Positions 26,580 to 36,813 are shown, counted from the stretch's first letter. The stretch is 64,000 bases of DNA from G965197005 sp965197005 (GCA_965197005.1 OZ239982.1:2542001-2606000), one strand, 5' to 3'. Notes: a model not told the origin generated them from the letters alone. Translations and numbers: made by a program.

Positions 26580-26893
26580 GGATTTAAATCCTGTTTAAAT
26601 GCTTGTGCTTGCGTTAATGTTTGCAAATTAGTTAAATGCAAATAACCTTGCTTTTTAAGGCTATCAATCGCAACTGCTGCACGTCTGCCTGAACGACAAT
26701 ACAAATACAGGGTATCTTCTGGCAAAATACCTTGCTGCTTGGCTTGCGAGACGATGTGCTGAAATGGGATATTAATTGCCCCTGCCAGATGAGATTGGTT
26801 AAACTCCCCCTTGGTACGCACATCAATCCAATAAGTTTGTGCCCAAGTTGCAACAGAAAAACCATAAATTGTCATAAAAAGTAATAAACGCAT
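26576..26893 (-). CDS. Periplasmic rhodanese-like sulfurtransferase
   Basis: 105 residues with signal peptide (cut near VATWA). Single rhodanese domain: WIDVRTKGEFNQSHLAGAINIP, active Cys in LYCRSGRRA. Resembles PspE. Transfers sulfane sulfur to thiophilic acceptors, in the periplasm given the signal. The convergent oxidoreductase overlaps its 3' end. Confidence 0.88.
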   Translation of the reverse strand: MRLLLFMTIYGFSVATWAQTYWIDVRTKGEFNQSHLAGAINIPFQHIVSQAKQQGILPEDTLYLYCRSGRRAAVAIDSLKKQGYLHLTNLQTLTQAQAFKQDLNP

Positions 26894-26963
26894 GTTATGC
26901 TCTCATATTAATAAATGTATTACCGAACCAAACGTTGCAAGAATATAGCATAAAGAGAAAAAA

Positions 26964-27926
26964 ATGAACCAACTTGAACATCTAAAAACCATGACCAGTG
27001 TCGTTGCCGATACAGGTGATTTGCTTGCTATCAAACAGGTTAAGCCTGAAGATGCCACCACCAACCCCTCATTAATATTGCAAGCAACACAATTAAAGGG
27101 GTATCAAAACTTGCTGCAACAAACCCTACAAGAGAGCCGCCAGTTCACTGATGTAACAGCAAGAGTGAGCTACTGCGCCGATGCCTTAGCGGTAAATATT
27201 GGCTATGAAATATTGCAAATTATCTCTGGTTGCATTTCTACCGAAGTTGATGCAAGGCTTTCTTTTGATACCCAAGCGATGATACAAAAAGCCAACCAGC
27301 TAATAGAACTATATGCCGCCAAAGGGATTAGCAAAGAGCGAGTGCTTATTAAACTTGCTGCCACTTGGGAGGGCATTCAAGCGGCCGAGCAGCTAGAAAA
27401 ACAGGGCATTCGCTGCAATTTAACCCTGTTATTTTCTATGCCTCAAGCCCAAGCGTGCGCTGATGCTGGCGTATATTTAATTTCGCCTTTTGTTGGGCGC
27501 ATTCTTGACTGGCACCAAGCGCAGCCTGATTTTAAACTTGCCAATGCAGAGCAAGACCCCGGCGTACAATCGGTACGTGCCATTTATGCTTACTATAAAA
27601 CTTACCACTACCCAACAGTCGTTATGGGGGCGAGCTTTCGTAATAAACAACAAATTATTGAACTGGCAGGCTGCGATAAACTGACCATCAGCCCTAACCT
27701 AATTGCTGAACTTGCCCAAAGTGATGAGCCATTTGAGCGTAAACTGAATGCTCAAACAGCACAATGTGAGCAAGCAAAAATGCAGCTTAGCCAAGCACAA
27801 TTTCGCTGGCAACATAATGATAATGCCATGGCAGAAGAAAAACTTGCCCAAGGCATTCGCCGCTTTGGTGCAGACCAAATTAAACTAGAGCAAACCCTAA
27901 TTAACTTGATAAAACAACATGCTTAA
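26964..27926 (+). CDS. tal: Transaldolase
   Basis: 320 residues, TalB type. Transfers a dihydroxyacetone unit from sedoheptulose-7-phosphate to glyceraldehyde-3-phosphate in the pentose phosphate pathway. The Schiff-base Lys lies in RVLIKLAATWEG; DATTNPSL and TLLFSMPQA are typical. Overlaps the TerB gene by eight bases. Confidence 0.95.
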   Translation: MNQLEHLKTMTSVVADTGDLLAIKQVKPEDATTNPSLILQATQLKGYQNLLQQTLQESRQFTDVTARVSYCADALAVNIGYEILQIISGCISTEVDARLSFDTQAMIQKANQLIELYAAKGISKERVLIKLAATWEGIQAAEQLEKQGIRCNLTLLFSMPQAQACADAGVYLISPFVGRILDWHQAQPDFKLANAEQDPGVQSVRAIYAYYKTYHYPTVVMGASFRNKQQIIELAGCDKLTISPNLIAELAQSDEPFERKLNAQTAQCEQAKMQLSQAQFRWQHNDNAMAEEKLAQGIRRFGADQIKLEQTLINLIKQHA

Positions 27927-28371
27927 ACAACTACTTAAACGACTCAAATTAGATACACAACACACTATTAGCAAACCACCCTCGTTAGAGCTTGCCGCTG
28001 GCGTTCTGTTTGTTGAAGTAATGCGTTCTGACCATGAATTTGATCAACAAGAAGAAGCGCAAATAAAAACCGCTTTAACTAAGCTGTTTCACTACTCTTT
28101 TGAGCAAGCAGAAACGCTATTACAAGAAGCCAAAGTTGCCAGCGACAACGCCAACGACTGGCAGACTTACACGCAGCAAATTCACCAGCACTTTGATAGG
28201 CAACAAAAATTTGAATTGCTTTGCCAATTATGGCAAGTTGCCTTTGCTGATACTCAAATAAAGGGCATAGAAGAATACAGCATTCGCCGTATGAGTGAGC
28301 TTTTATACATGCCCCACTCTGAGTTTATTCGTGCCAAAATACAAGCAAGAGATAATCAGCCGCCAGCATAA
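27919..28371 (+). CDS. TerB-family protein
   Basis: 150 residues, all helical. TerB fold (LELAAGVLFVEVMRSDHEFD, then the second repeat LWQVAFADTQIKGIEEY) with acidic residues that may bind metal. Resembles the domain in DjlA but has no J domain or membrane segment. Named for tellurite-resistance proteins; there is no ter cluster here, so that function should not be assumed. Overlaps tal. Confidence 0.75.
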   Translation: MLKQLLKRLKLDTQHTISKPPSLELAAGVLFVEVMRSDHEFDQQEEAQIKTALTKLFHYSFEQAETLLQEAKVASDNANDWQTYTQQIHQHFDRQQKFELLCQLWQVAFADTQIKGIEEYSIRRMSELLYMPHSEFIRAKIQARDNQPPA

Positions 28372-28415
28372 ATAACTTGGTCTCTAGGTTAAATTAAGCT
28401 GGTTTGTTTAAAAGG

Positions 28416-29213
28416 TTAGCTTTTACTAAGTGCATTACTAATAGCAACATAATCTTGTAAGCTGATATTCTCTGGTCTCAGGCTACTGTCAATGCCCAAT
28501 TCAGCAAGCTGCTCACAACTAATACGGCTTTTTAAGTTGTTTTTTAATGTTTTACGACGCATATGAAACGCCTCGCGTACAATACTGGCAAACTGTGATG
28601 GATTATGTGCAACATCTGGCTTTTGCGTATAAGGTGTGAGCCTTACTATGGCAGAGTCAACCTTAGGGGCAGGGCTAAATGCGCTAGGCGGCACTTCAAA
28701 TAAAGACTCAACCTGACAATGATATTGCGCCATAATACTCAGTCGTCCATAAAGTTTACTATTAGGGCCGGCAGCCAGACGCTCGACTACTTCTTTTTGT
28801 AGCATAAAGTGCATATCTTGGATTAGACAACTGCTATTTAATAGATGAAAAATCAATGGCGTTGAAATGTTGTACGGCAAATTACCAACCAGCCTCAAAG
28901 ATTTGTTGTTCGAAAGTTGGCTAAAATCAAACTCTAAAGCATCTGCTTGATAAATTTGCAGACCTTCATAAGAAAAAAATTTAGTTCTTAAAATGGGAAT
29001 AAGATCACGGTCAAGTTCCACTACCTGTAATTGCGCCACTTGCGACAATAACTTTTCTGTTAACGCACCCAAACCGGGTCCTATTTCTACTAAATTATCA
29101 TCAACTTTAGCATTAATAGAACGCATAATCCGTGCAATAATTTGTTCATCTTGTAGAAAATTTTGTCCAAAGCGTTTGCGTGCTTGATGACCTTTAAAAG
29201 CATGCTGACTCAT
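28416..29213 (-). CDS. rsmA: 16S rRNA dimethyladenosine transferase RsmA (KsgA)
   Basis: 265 residues. Dimethylates A1518/A1519 of 16S rRNA. Motif I LVEIGPGLGALTE, motif IV NLPYNIS; start RKRFGQNFLQD. Last of lptD-surA-pdxA-rsmA, overlapping pdxA by four bases. Confidence 0.96.
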   Translation of the reverse strand: MSQHAFKGHQARKRFGQNFLQDEQIIARIMRSINAKVDDNLVEIGPGLGALTEKLLSQVAQLQVVELDRDLIPILRTKFFSYEGLQIYQADALEFDFSQLSNNKSLRLVGNLPYNISTPLIFHLLNSSCLIQDMHFMLQKEVVERLAAGPNSKLYGRLSIMAQYHCQVESLFEVPPSAFSPAPKVDSAIVRLTPYTQKPDVAHNPSQFASIVREAFHMRRKTLKNNLKSRISCEQLAELGIDSSLRPENISLQDYVAISNALSKS

Positions 29214-30211
29214 ACTAAATCCTCATTTAAAATGTCCTTAGGACACATTGCATAGGCAGCTTGTAAAGCAAACTCTAAACTACCTATTTGCGCTTTTCCT
29301 GTGCCTGCTAAATCACATGCAGTGCCATGATCTACAGAGGTGCGTATAATCGGCAAACCCAAAGTGACATTAGCAGCAGCACCAAAACTTTGATATTTAA
29401 GTACCGGCAAACCCTGATCATGATACATAGCAAGGGCAACATCTGCCTGTTGTAAATATTTTGGCGTAAATAACGTATCTGCAGGCAAAGGCCCTTGCAA
29501 ATGAAAACCCTGCTGATTAAGACGTTGTAATACAGGAATAATCTGCGTTATTTCTTCTTCCCCTAAGTGTCCGCCTTCACCTGCATGAGGATTAACGCCT
29601 GCCACTAAAATATGAGGGTGCTTAATTTGAAAGCGATGCTGCAAGTCTTTTTGTAAAATACGTAAAACACGCTCTAGCCTTGCCTGAGTTATAGATTGAG
29701 CAACCTCTTTAATAGGTATGTGAGTGGTCACTAATGCCACTTTTAAGTCATCACTATAAAGCATCATCACCACTTCTGGCACATTGCATAAATCACGCAA
29801 AAATTCAGTATGTCCACTAAAAGCAATACCAGCTTGATTAATAACCCCTTTATGCACAGGTGCTGTAATCATGGCAGCAAATTCTTGTTGCAAACAGCCT
29901 TGACATGCTCGGCTAAGCATCTCAATAACATACTTCGCATTGGCAGGATTAAGCTCCCCTGCATGCACCGCTTGGGCACAGTTAAGTGGCAGTAGGCAAA
30001 GTTCTCCTGCTTGATTAATGCGAGGGGACTGTTGCGCTTGATAATCACGAATACGAAGTGGCAAGTTAAGCTGTTGGGCACGCTCTTGTAAGGCTTGGCG
30101 ATCCGCTAACACAACCAGCTCATGAGCTTGAGGGGTTTGCGCTAATTGCACGCATAAATCTAATCCTATGCCCGCAGGCTCACCACTGGTTATAGCAAAA
30201 CGACGTATCAT
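29210..30211 (-). CDS. pdxA: 4-hydroxythreonine-4-phosphate dehydrogenase PdxA
   Basis: 333 residues. NAD-dependent step of pyridoxal phosphate synthesis. ITSGEPAGIG at the N-terminus, metal ligands in the FSGHTEFL, AMYHDQGLP and TSVDHGTACDLAG segments. One base after surA, overlapping rsmA. Confidence 0.95.
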   Translation of the reverse strand: MIRRFAITSGEPAGIGLDLCVQLAQTPQAHELVVLADRQALQERAQQLNLPLRIRDYQAQQSPRINQAGELCLLPLNCAQAVHAGELNPANAKYVIEMLSRACQGCLQQEFAAMITAPVHKGVINQAGIAFSGHTEFLRDLCNVPEVVMMLYSDDLKVALVTTHIPIKEVAQSITQARLERVLRILQKDLQHRFQIKHPHILVAGVNPHAGEGGHLGEEEITQIIPVLQRLNQQGFHLQGPLPADTLFTPKYLQQADVALAMYHDQGLPVLKYQSFGAAANVTLGLPIIRTSVDHGTACDLAGTGKAQIGSLEFALQAAYAMCPKDILNEDLV

Positions 30212-30212
30212 A

Positions 30213-31487
30213 TTATTTTTTTATATCAACAAAGGCTTGGTTACGGATTTTCCTAAGCCATATTGGTAGCTCATCTTCAAAACGACGATTATATAGCAAC
30301 TGATGCACCTGTTTACGTCTAAGCTCCTCACTAATATCAGTTTGCCTTGTATCTTGCACCTGTAAAATATGCCAACCAAACTCGGTTTTAAAAGGCTTGC
30401 TGATTTTACCCTTGCTAATTTGCTGCATTGTTTTATCAAACTCTGGCACCATTTGCCCTGGAGTCACCCAGTCTAAATCGCCTCCTCTTGAACCACTACC
30501 AGGATCATCGCTGACTTTTTTTGCCAACTTACTAAAGGATTCTCCTGCTATGAGCTTTTTATATAGCGTATCTATTTCAGCTTTGGCTTGATAGTTCGGT
30601 TTTATCTCCGTGACTTTAATTAAGATATGACGAGTTTTAAACTGTTTAATCAGCTTGCTAGCTGTACCACCTCGTTTTTCTAACAATTTTACTAAATGAA
30701 AACCACTACCACTTTTAATGGGCTTGGAAACCTCTCCCACCTTTAGTTTAGGTACGACATCTGCAAAAATACTAGGTAACTGTGCTTCTTTACGCCAGCC
30801 TAAATCGCCACCTTTTAAAGCATTTCTACCATCAGATTGAGCTAAGACCATTTGTCTAAAATCTGCACCCTGTTGCGTTTTTGCATATAGGTTTTGAGCC
30901 TTTATTTGTGCTTGTTTAACCTCTGTGCTGGTCGCAGAATCGGCGATAGCAACCAGCAAATGACGTAAATGATACTCCGCTTGAGTACTGGCTTTCCCCT
31001 GTTTAGACTGTAAAAAACGATCTATATCTTGCTGGCTTATTTTTATGCGCCCACCTACTTGAAAACGCTGCACTTTAGAGGTCAGCATTTCTTGGCGAAT
31101 CTGCTCTCTCGCACTCTCAAAAGCAATCCCAGAGGCCTCAAGATTGGCACGGAACTGCGCTAGAGTTAGGCGATTACTTTTAGCAATGCGCTCAATGGCA
31201 TCATTAAGCTGACTGTCAGTTACTTTTATACCACCACGTTCCGCCATTTGCAGTTGGATTTTAGTGCTAATTAAACGCTCCAAAATTTGTTGCCGCAAAC
31301 GTGCATCAGAGGGCAGCAATTTGCCCTTATTTTGCTGTTTAACCTGCTTCAGTTGAGCCGCAATTTCTGATTGCATAATCACACCTTCATTAACAATAAC
31401 AGCGACCTTATCTAATAACTTAGGTGTTGCTTGAATAAAAGAAGTGAAACTCAATAAACATAAAGAAATAAAAATTTTAATAATCAT
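30213..31487 (-). CDS. surA: Periplasmic chaperone/peptidyl-prolyl isomerase SurA
   Basis: 424 residues with signal peptide (cut near FIQA). N-terminal chaperone domain, two parvulin domains (about 170-270 and 285-385, the second with GGDLDWVTPGQMVPEFD), C-terminal helix. Helps fold outer-membrane proteins including LptD, encoded just upstream and overlapping by eleven bases. Confidence 0.95.
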   Translation of the reverse strand: MIIKIFISLCLLSFTSFIQATPKLLDKVAVIVNEGVIMQSEIAAQLKQVKQQNKGKLLPSDARLRQQILERLISTKIQLQMAERGGIKVTDSQLNDAIERIAKSNRLTLAQFRANLEASGIAFESAREQIRQEMLTSKVQRFQVGGRIKISQQDIDRFLQSKQGKASTQAEYHLRHLLVAIADSATSTEVKQAQIKAQNLYAKTQQGADFRQMVLAQSDGRNALKGGDLGWRKEAQLPSIFADVVPKLKVGEVSKPIKSGSGFHLVKLLEKRGGTASKLIKQFKTRHILIKVTEIKPNYQAKAEIDTLYKKLIAGESFSKLAKKVSDDPGSGSRGGDLDWVTPGQMVPEFDKTMQQISKGKISKPFKTEFGWHILQVQDTRQTDISEELRRKQVHQLLYNRRFEDELPIWLRKIRNQAFVDIKK

Positions 31488-33927
31488 GGTAGCGTCTGCG
31501 TGAATATCCGTTAATAGTTGAATTTAATAATGTATTAATGCCTGAGCCAATATTTCCCAGCCCTTTAAACTGAATGTTAAGCATGTAGCTGACTTGTTTA
31601 TCAGTGGAAAATTCCTCACCACCTGTACGCCATATAGGAGAAGACTGCCTATATAAGGCTTGCACTTTCCAACAACAATTTTGATACTCTAAGCCTAACA
31701 TGGCCTCTAAGGTTGCACTAACAGGCTGGTATTCATTTTTTTCATATTTTCTTAAATCTCTAAGCTGACGAGCGAATATTGCCCAGCTATCCGTTATTGC
31801 CCAAAACGCACTGGTATCAATCTGATATGTGTGCTTGCTATAACTATCTGCACTTTGAGAATAATTACGAATACGGTTAAGTCCTACATTAAAAAATTGA
31901 TTCTGCTGATTAGCATAGTTTACTCCATACCGTTGCTGAGCAAGCACTTTTATATAGGGATCATACTCAAAATGACTGAATACACGCCAATTTGCTGTTG
32001 GCTTCCATTCTACCTCAGTCAATATATTAGAAAATTGGCGCTGATCAAAAATAGCTATCTGTTGCCCAGATAACTGCACCTCTCTATCTCGTAAATAATA
32101 AATCTGCCCTAAATTAAAACGCCAAAGCTCACGCCCTTGGGTATTTAAAAAAGCACTACTAGCACCAAAACTAACTTGGTTTAAATCTGCCAAACGATCA
32201 CCACCACTAAAGCGGTCGCCACTAAAAAGACTGGCATAGGTCATAGCAGGACGAGACGTATCAAAGGTAGGAATTAAATATTGCTGATTTACTTTAGGGC
32301 TATATGTCCATTTAGCTCTAGGCTCAAAAGTTTGGGTTAAAGGCTGCTTAAATAGCTGTATACGCCTATCAAAAAACAATCCGCCATCAACACTAAATTT
32401 AGGTGCAAAAAAATCTTGCTTAGACTGAGGCTGACCAAAAGTAGCATTATAACTACTGTCCATACGCCCAAGCTGATAAAATCGGTAATGTAAACCCAGT
32501 TTGGGTTCTATAAAGCCATAACTGCGCTTTAATGGATAAGCAACACTGCTATCAAAACGCAACCGCTGGCTATCTATAGCAGCAAGCCCCGTTAATCTTT
32601 GCAAACTATTATTGATGATTTTTTGATGCACTCGAGTAAAATGCGTCACCTCAATTGTTTGCTGCAACTGGAGCTGATTATAAGTAATCGGCGTATAGGT
32701 CAGTTGTATTTGTGGTAACCGAAAATAAGGACGACTGGCCAAAGCAATGCTATCATCAATGGTTTGAAATTGCTCCATTAACAAAAGTGCCTGCCAATTG
32801 TCTTTTTGATAATTTAACTGCACCCTTTGTGCTAAATAACTCGTACGATTGGTTGCCCCTATTGCCTCCATATCCTTAAAATACTGGTTATCACTAATTT
32901 GAGTATAATCAATTTGATGCGTTAAATTAGCCAGCATACTACCCTGTTGTTTATATGCCAGTAACCAACGCCGTTTAGCATTATATTGATTACTTGGTAA
33001 AAAATTATAATCTAGCGCACCATCACCAAATAAACGGGTTTTATGGCGTATTTCATTTTCCCACAAAACCCCTTGCTGACGAATATAGTGAGCGGCAATA
33101 GTGGCATCTAAATTAGCATATAAATTCACATAAAAAGGAATGCGTAAATCTTGCAACTGTAAACGACTATCTAAGGTAACATCAGGAAATAAAAAGCCTG
33201 TAATACGACGATTATCTATAGGAAAACTAAAATAAGGAAAATAAAAAATAGGCACCTCATTAACCCGCAAGCGAGTATGCCAAGTACGCGCCACACCCTG
33301 CTTATAATCTATTTCTACCTCAGTGCTACGCAAATCCCAATCGTTATTGCCGGGCTCGCAATAGGTTAGCGTATTATCGGCAAACAAAATTAATGATTTT
33401 TGTGGCATTTCAATGTGCTTAGAATATCCCCTTAAATGACGCTTAGGAAACGCATATAGACTTTCATTAAAACGTACATTTTTCAGTTTAGTGCTGCCAT
33501 TTTCTGACACCTGCTGTAGCTCGCCTGTCTTAGACTCTATCACTAATTCAGGATTAACTAAGCGCAAATTACCACTAAACTCGCCTTTAAGAGATTGCAT
33601 ATTCCAAATGGCTTCATCACTATAAAGTACACGGTCTTGCTGCTTAAAAACCACGTTACCAGATAGCAGCAACGATTGATTTAAATGAATTTCGCTATAA
33701 TCTGCCGTGCCTTCAATATAATCTGTTTGCATAGGCGTAATCTGTTCAGGAACATACTGCCCATGACAAAATTCATAACTGCCAGCCCGTTGCTTAGGGG
33801 TAAGCATGGCATTAGGATACCAATTAAGACTGGGGGCTTTAGCATGCTGCGCCTTTTGTGCAAAGCTGGGCCATGCCAACAATAGCAATAACAGCAAGCA
33901 CATAGAATAATTAGGGTTGGCAGACAC
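31477..33927 (-). CDS. lptD: LPS-assembly protein LptD
   Basis: About 816 residues. Inserts LPS into the outer leaflet with LptE. An N-terminal OstA/LptA-like domain is followed by a large C-terminal beta-barrel. Cys for the barrel-periplasm disulfides are present: CHGQYV early, CEPGNN, and the paired CC in YQNCCWKVQ. The start is uncertain: GTG at 33927 has GAGAG a few bases upstream; ATG 33903 and TTG 33945 are alternatives. The signal sequence around LLLLLLLAWPSFA is clear in any case. Divergent from the restriction cassette. Confidence 0.93.
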   Translation of the reverse strand: MSANPNYSMCLLLLLLLAWPSFAQKAQHAKAPSLNWYPNAMLTPKQRAGSYEFCHGQYVPEQITPMQTDYIEGTADYSEIHLNQSLLLSGNVVFKQQDRVLYSDEAIWNMQSLKGEFSGNLRLVNPELVIESKTGELQQVSENGSTKLKNVRFNESLYAFPKRHLRGYSKHIEMPQKSLILFADNTLTYCEPGNNDWDLRSTEVEIDYKQGVARTWHTRLRVNEVPIFYFPYFSFPIDNRRITGFLFPDVTLDSRLQLQDLRIPFYVNLYANLDATIAAHYIRQQGVLWENEIRHKTRLFGDGALDYNFLPSNQYNAKRRWLLAYKQQGSMLANLTHQIDYTQISDNQYFKDMEAIGATNRTSYLAQRVQLNYQKDNWQALLLMEQFQTIDDSIALASRPYFRLPQIQLTYTPITYNQLQLQQTIEVTHFTRVHQKIINNSLQRLTGLAAIDSQRLRFDSSVAYPLKRSYGFIEPKLGLHYRFYQLGRMDSSYNATFGQPQSKQDFFAPKFSVDGGLFFDRRIQLFKQPLTQTFEPRAKWTYSPKVNQQYLIPTFDTSRPAMTYASLFSGDRFSGGDRLADLNQVSFGASSAFLNTQGRELWRFNLGQIYYLRDREVQLSGQQIAIFDQRQFSNILTEVEWKPTANWRVFSHFEYDPYIKVLAQQRYGVNYANQQNQFFNVGLNRIRNYSQSADSYSKHTYQIDTSAFWAITDSWAIFARQLRDLRKYEKNEYQPVSATLEAMLGLEYQNCCWKVQALYRQSSPIWRTGGEEFSTDKQVSYMLNIQFKGLGNIGSGINTLLNSTINGYSRRRYHDY

Positions 33928-34130
33928 AAAGCTCTCGTTATACAAATTGCATTAGGTTAATTATTAAAGACCGCATTCTAACAGGCTAAAGGCTTATTGT
34001 TAAAAAATATCTGTAAGAGCGATTGCTTAGCTGTTATTCATACCAGCGTTATCAGGACTGAAAAAGCACATACATTTAAATAAAATTAAATATAATGAGC
34101 TGCTATTTATACAACCAAAGAGGTATTGCT

Positions 34131-34949
34131 GTGCGTTCTGTAGACACTGAAACATCAATTAGACAGATTGTGAGAAGCTCTGTAGAAGCCTATGCACAAG
34201 GATTTGAAGTTAGGCATCTTGAGGAAGCTGATAATCCGAACGGAGTTATTAATATGAAAATACATAATGTTTTTATTGCCACACTTGGAGAGGAAATTCA
34301 ATACTATACTGCTTTGGCTCGCTCACTAGATAGCTCTATGGGGAATATGTTAGAAAAAATGGCAATTCACATTGCCAACCTGTTTTTTGATGTTTCCCAA
34401 AGTGTTACAGGCAATCTATACCCAGAACAGATTAATAAAATTGCAGAACTATTAGAAGCCTACAAAGACAATAACAATAGCCTTAAACCCAGCACTTCTC
34501 ATTATGCAGATATTCAAATATTAGGTTCAAGTAGCAACGCTCAAAGCAAAAGACATATAAGTGATTATTACCTTTTTGATTCAAAGACAAACACCCATTA
34601 CCTAATAGAATTAAAAATAGGAGGTGACCTAGATAATAAAAAAGCACGCAGTGAGAAAGAAGCCTTATTTGAGCAGTATGCAATTTTAACAAACAAATTA
34701 GGCTCTAATGCAAAAGTTAAATGTTATTTTGCTACTGCATATAATAAATTTGGCGAAAACAAGATATGGAAACAAGGCAGAGTATTGCAATTTTTTGCTG
34801 AAGATGAGTTACTAATAGGTAAAGATTTTTGGAATTTTATTTGTTGTAGTGATGAAGGCTATAACATTGTCATTGATGAATATAAAAAATCGTCCAGTGT
34901 CATAAAGCAGGCCTTAGAACGAATAAAAAACGAGTATTTAACTGATTAA
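34131..34949 (+). CDS. Type II restriction endonuclease, PD-(D/E)xK
   Basis: 272 residues from the GTG at 34131, selected because AAAGAGG lies seven bases upstream; the frame extends 12 codons without a ribosome site. The nuclease centre looks like D145 (ISDYYLFD) and E160-x-K162 (IELKIGG). The C-terminal stretch ELLIGKDFWNFIC resembles the TdeIII-type endonuclease family, as best I recall; recognition site not determinable. Two methyltransferase genes follow with 1- and 9-base gaps. Low-GC composition sets the cassette off from its neighbours. Product would cut unmodified DNA in the cytoplasm. Confidence 0.75.
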   Translation: MRSVDTETSIRQIVRSSVEAYAQGFEVRHLEEADNPNGVINMKIHNVFIATLGEEIQYYTALARSLDSSMGNMLEKMAIHIANLFFDVSQSVTGNLYPEQINKIAELLEAYKDNNNSLKPSTSHYADIQILGSSSNAQSKRHISDYYLFDSKTNTHYLIELKIGGDLDNKKARSEKEALFEQYAILTNKLGSNAKVKCYFATAYNKFGENKIWKQGRVLQFFAEDELLIGKDFWNFICCSDEGYNIVIDEYKKSSSVIKQALERIKNEYLTD

Positions 34950-34950
34950 C

Positions 34951-36102
34951 ATGAATAATATTTACCCTAAACGACTCTCCCCCATTTTAAAATGGCCTGG
35001 AGGTAAAGAGCAAGAACTTAAGTTTATTCACCCTTTATTACCCAAACAGATAAACCAATATTACGAACCTTTTATAGGAGGTGGTGCGGTTTATTTTTCT
35101 ATACAAGCAGACAGCTATCACATTAATGATAAATCAGAAGAGCTGATTAACTTATATAAAGCCATACAATCACAAGATGAAGCCTTTTTTGATTGCATAC
35201 AAGAAATAATTAAAAATTGGAATCTGTTAGAACAAATAGTAAAAAATAATAATGATTTTTTTATCAATATGTATAAAAAATATGCCGCAGACCATTTAAC
35301 TGATGAAGAAATAAAAAATATCGTATCCGAATTTGTTATTCAACATTCAAAAGAATTTAATGGCATGCTGGAGTCAGACTTTAACGTTAATATTAATAAT
35401 TTTTTATATGAGATAAATAAAAATATTACTAGCAAGTCAAAGAGAATGAAAAAAATAGAAAAAGAAAAAGGACAGCTACCTGATTCGGATATTATTGATA
35501 ATATAGAATCCTCTTTAAAAAGTGCTTTTTATATGCACTTTAGATACCTTTATAATCATACAAAAAAATACGCTATAGAGCCCTCCAAAGAAGTGGCTAT
35601 CTTTTTCTTTATTCGCAATTTTGCCTATAGTGGCATGTTTAGATATAACAAAAGCGGTCATTTTAATGTGCCTTATGGTGGTATTGGTTATAACCGCAAA
35701 AATATTGCAAAAAAAATCACTGGCTTTCAATGCCAGAACCTAGTTAATCATCTACAAAAAACACACATAAAAAACACCGATTTTTCTGATTTTTTACAAG
35801 AACCAGCACCGCAAAAAAATGATTTTATTTTTTTAGACCCTCCGTATGATAGCGACTTTTCAACTTACGCAAAAAATACATTTGATAAACAAGACCAAAA
35901 AAGATTAGCAAACTACCTAATTAATGACTGTCAATCGAACTGGATGCTGGTCATTAAAAATACCGACTATATCCTTGATTTATATTCAAAAGCCAATCTG
36001 GATATACAGAGTTTTAATAAAAAATATTTGGTTAGTTTCCAAAACAGAAATGACAAAAATGCAGAACACTTAATAATAAGAAACTACAATATATGCAGCT
36101 AA
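34951..36102 (+). CDS. D12-class N6-adenine DNA methyltransferase
   Basis: 383 residues. N-terminal LKWPGGKEQEL and YEPFIGGGAVYF form the SAM site; the catalytic LDPPYD is at residues 296-299, the order of the alpha (Dam-like) class. About 110 residues longer than Dam because of a Lys/Asn-rich helical insert (about 65-190), which probably carries target recognition (inference). One base after the endonuclease gene. It protects host DNA together with the next gene. Confidence 0.85.
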   Translation: MNNIYPKRLSPILKWPGGKEQELKFIHPLLPKQINQYYEPFIGGGAVYFSIQADSYHINDKSEELINLYKAIQSQDEAFFDCIQEIIKNWNLLEQIVKNNNDFFINMYKKYAADHLTDEEIKNIVSEFVIQHSKEFNGMLESDFNVNINNFLYEINKNITSKSKRMKKIEKEKGQLPDSDIIDNIESSLKSAFYMHFRYLYNHTKKYAIEPSKEVAIFFFIRNFAYSGMFRYNKSGHFNVPYGGIGYNRKNIAKKITGFQCQNLVNHLQKTHIKNTDFSDFLQEPAPQKNDFIFLDPPYDSDFSTYAKNTFDKQDQKRLANYLINDCQSNWMLVIKNTDYILDLYSKANLDIQSFNKKYLVSFQNRNDKNAEHLIIRNYNICS

Positions 36103-36111
36103 TTATTTGAT

Positions 36112-36813
36112 ATGAATGATAAATATAGAATATTCAATAAAGACAGTCTTAATTTTATTAAAGAGATAAGAACTGATTCGGTTGATTTTATATTTACAGA
36201 CCCTCCCTATAATTTAAGCCCATACTCTACGGGCAATATAAAATTCAGCCATAGAACTGACATCAACAATGATATAGCAAGTTGGGATAAAGGATTTAAT
36301 CCCGATGATTACAAAGATGATTTTTTGCGTATTTTAAAACCCAACGGCAATCTTTTTGTTTTTACTTCATACAATACGATTGGTAAGTGGCATGACATTT
36401 TTGATTCTATTTTTGATACATTTCAATTTTTTATTTGGCATAAAACCAATCCAACACCAAAGTTTAAAAAAGCAGGGTTTTTAAATAGCTGTGAAATGAT
36501 TGTTTGTATGTGGAATAAAGGACACACATGGAATTTTATGCAGCAAAATACAATGCATAATTTTTTTGAAAGCCCTATTTGCATGGGCGCAGAGCGATTA
36601 CAAAACCCCAAGCACCCGACACAAAAACCCATCAAACTTTTGCGACACATTATACAGATTGCAAGCAATGAAGATGACGTTATTTTTGATCCGTTTATGG
36701 GCGTTGGCTCAACAGGTGTGGCAGCATTACAGATGAATAGAAAATTCATGGGCATTGAAATTGATACAGCCTATTTTAATGCCGCTGCCAAACGTCTTAA
36801 ACAATTAGCATAG
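36112..36813 (+). CDS. Beta-class DNA methyltransferase (N6-adenine/N4-cytosine)
   Basis: 233 residues. Catalytic TDPPYN at about residue 30 comes before the SAM motif DPFMGVGSTG near 195, the permuted beta order; HPTQKPIKLL is typical. The base is probably adenine because of DPPY, but N4-cytosine cannot be excluded (SPPY is more usual there). Two methyltransferases with one nuclease suggests either a DpnII-like arrangement (double- and single-strand enzymes) or an asymmetric site needing one enzyme per strand. Confidence 0.85.
   Translation: MNDKYRIFNKDSLNFIKEIRTDSVDFIFTDPPYNLSPYSTGNIKFSHRTDINNDIASWDKGFNPDDYKDDFLRILKPNGNLFVFTSYNTIGKWHDIFDSIFDTFQFFIWHKTNPTPKFKKAGFLNSCEMIVCMWNKGHTWNFMQQNTMHNFFESPICMGAERLQNPKHPTQKPIKLLRHIIQIASNEDDVIFDPFMGVGSTGVAALQMNRKFMGIEIDTAYFNAAAKRLKQLA

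Noticed and set aside
27919..28371. Tellurite resistance gene
   Set aside because: Only a TerB fold; no other ter genes are near, so resistance is not supported.
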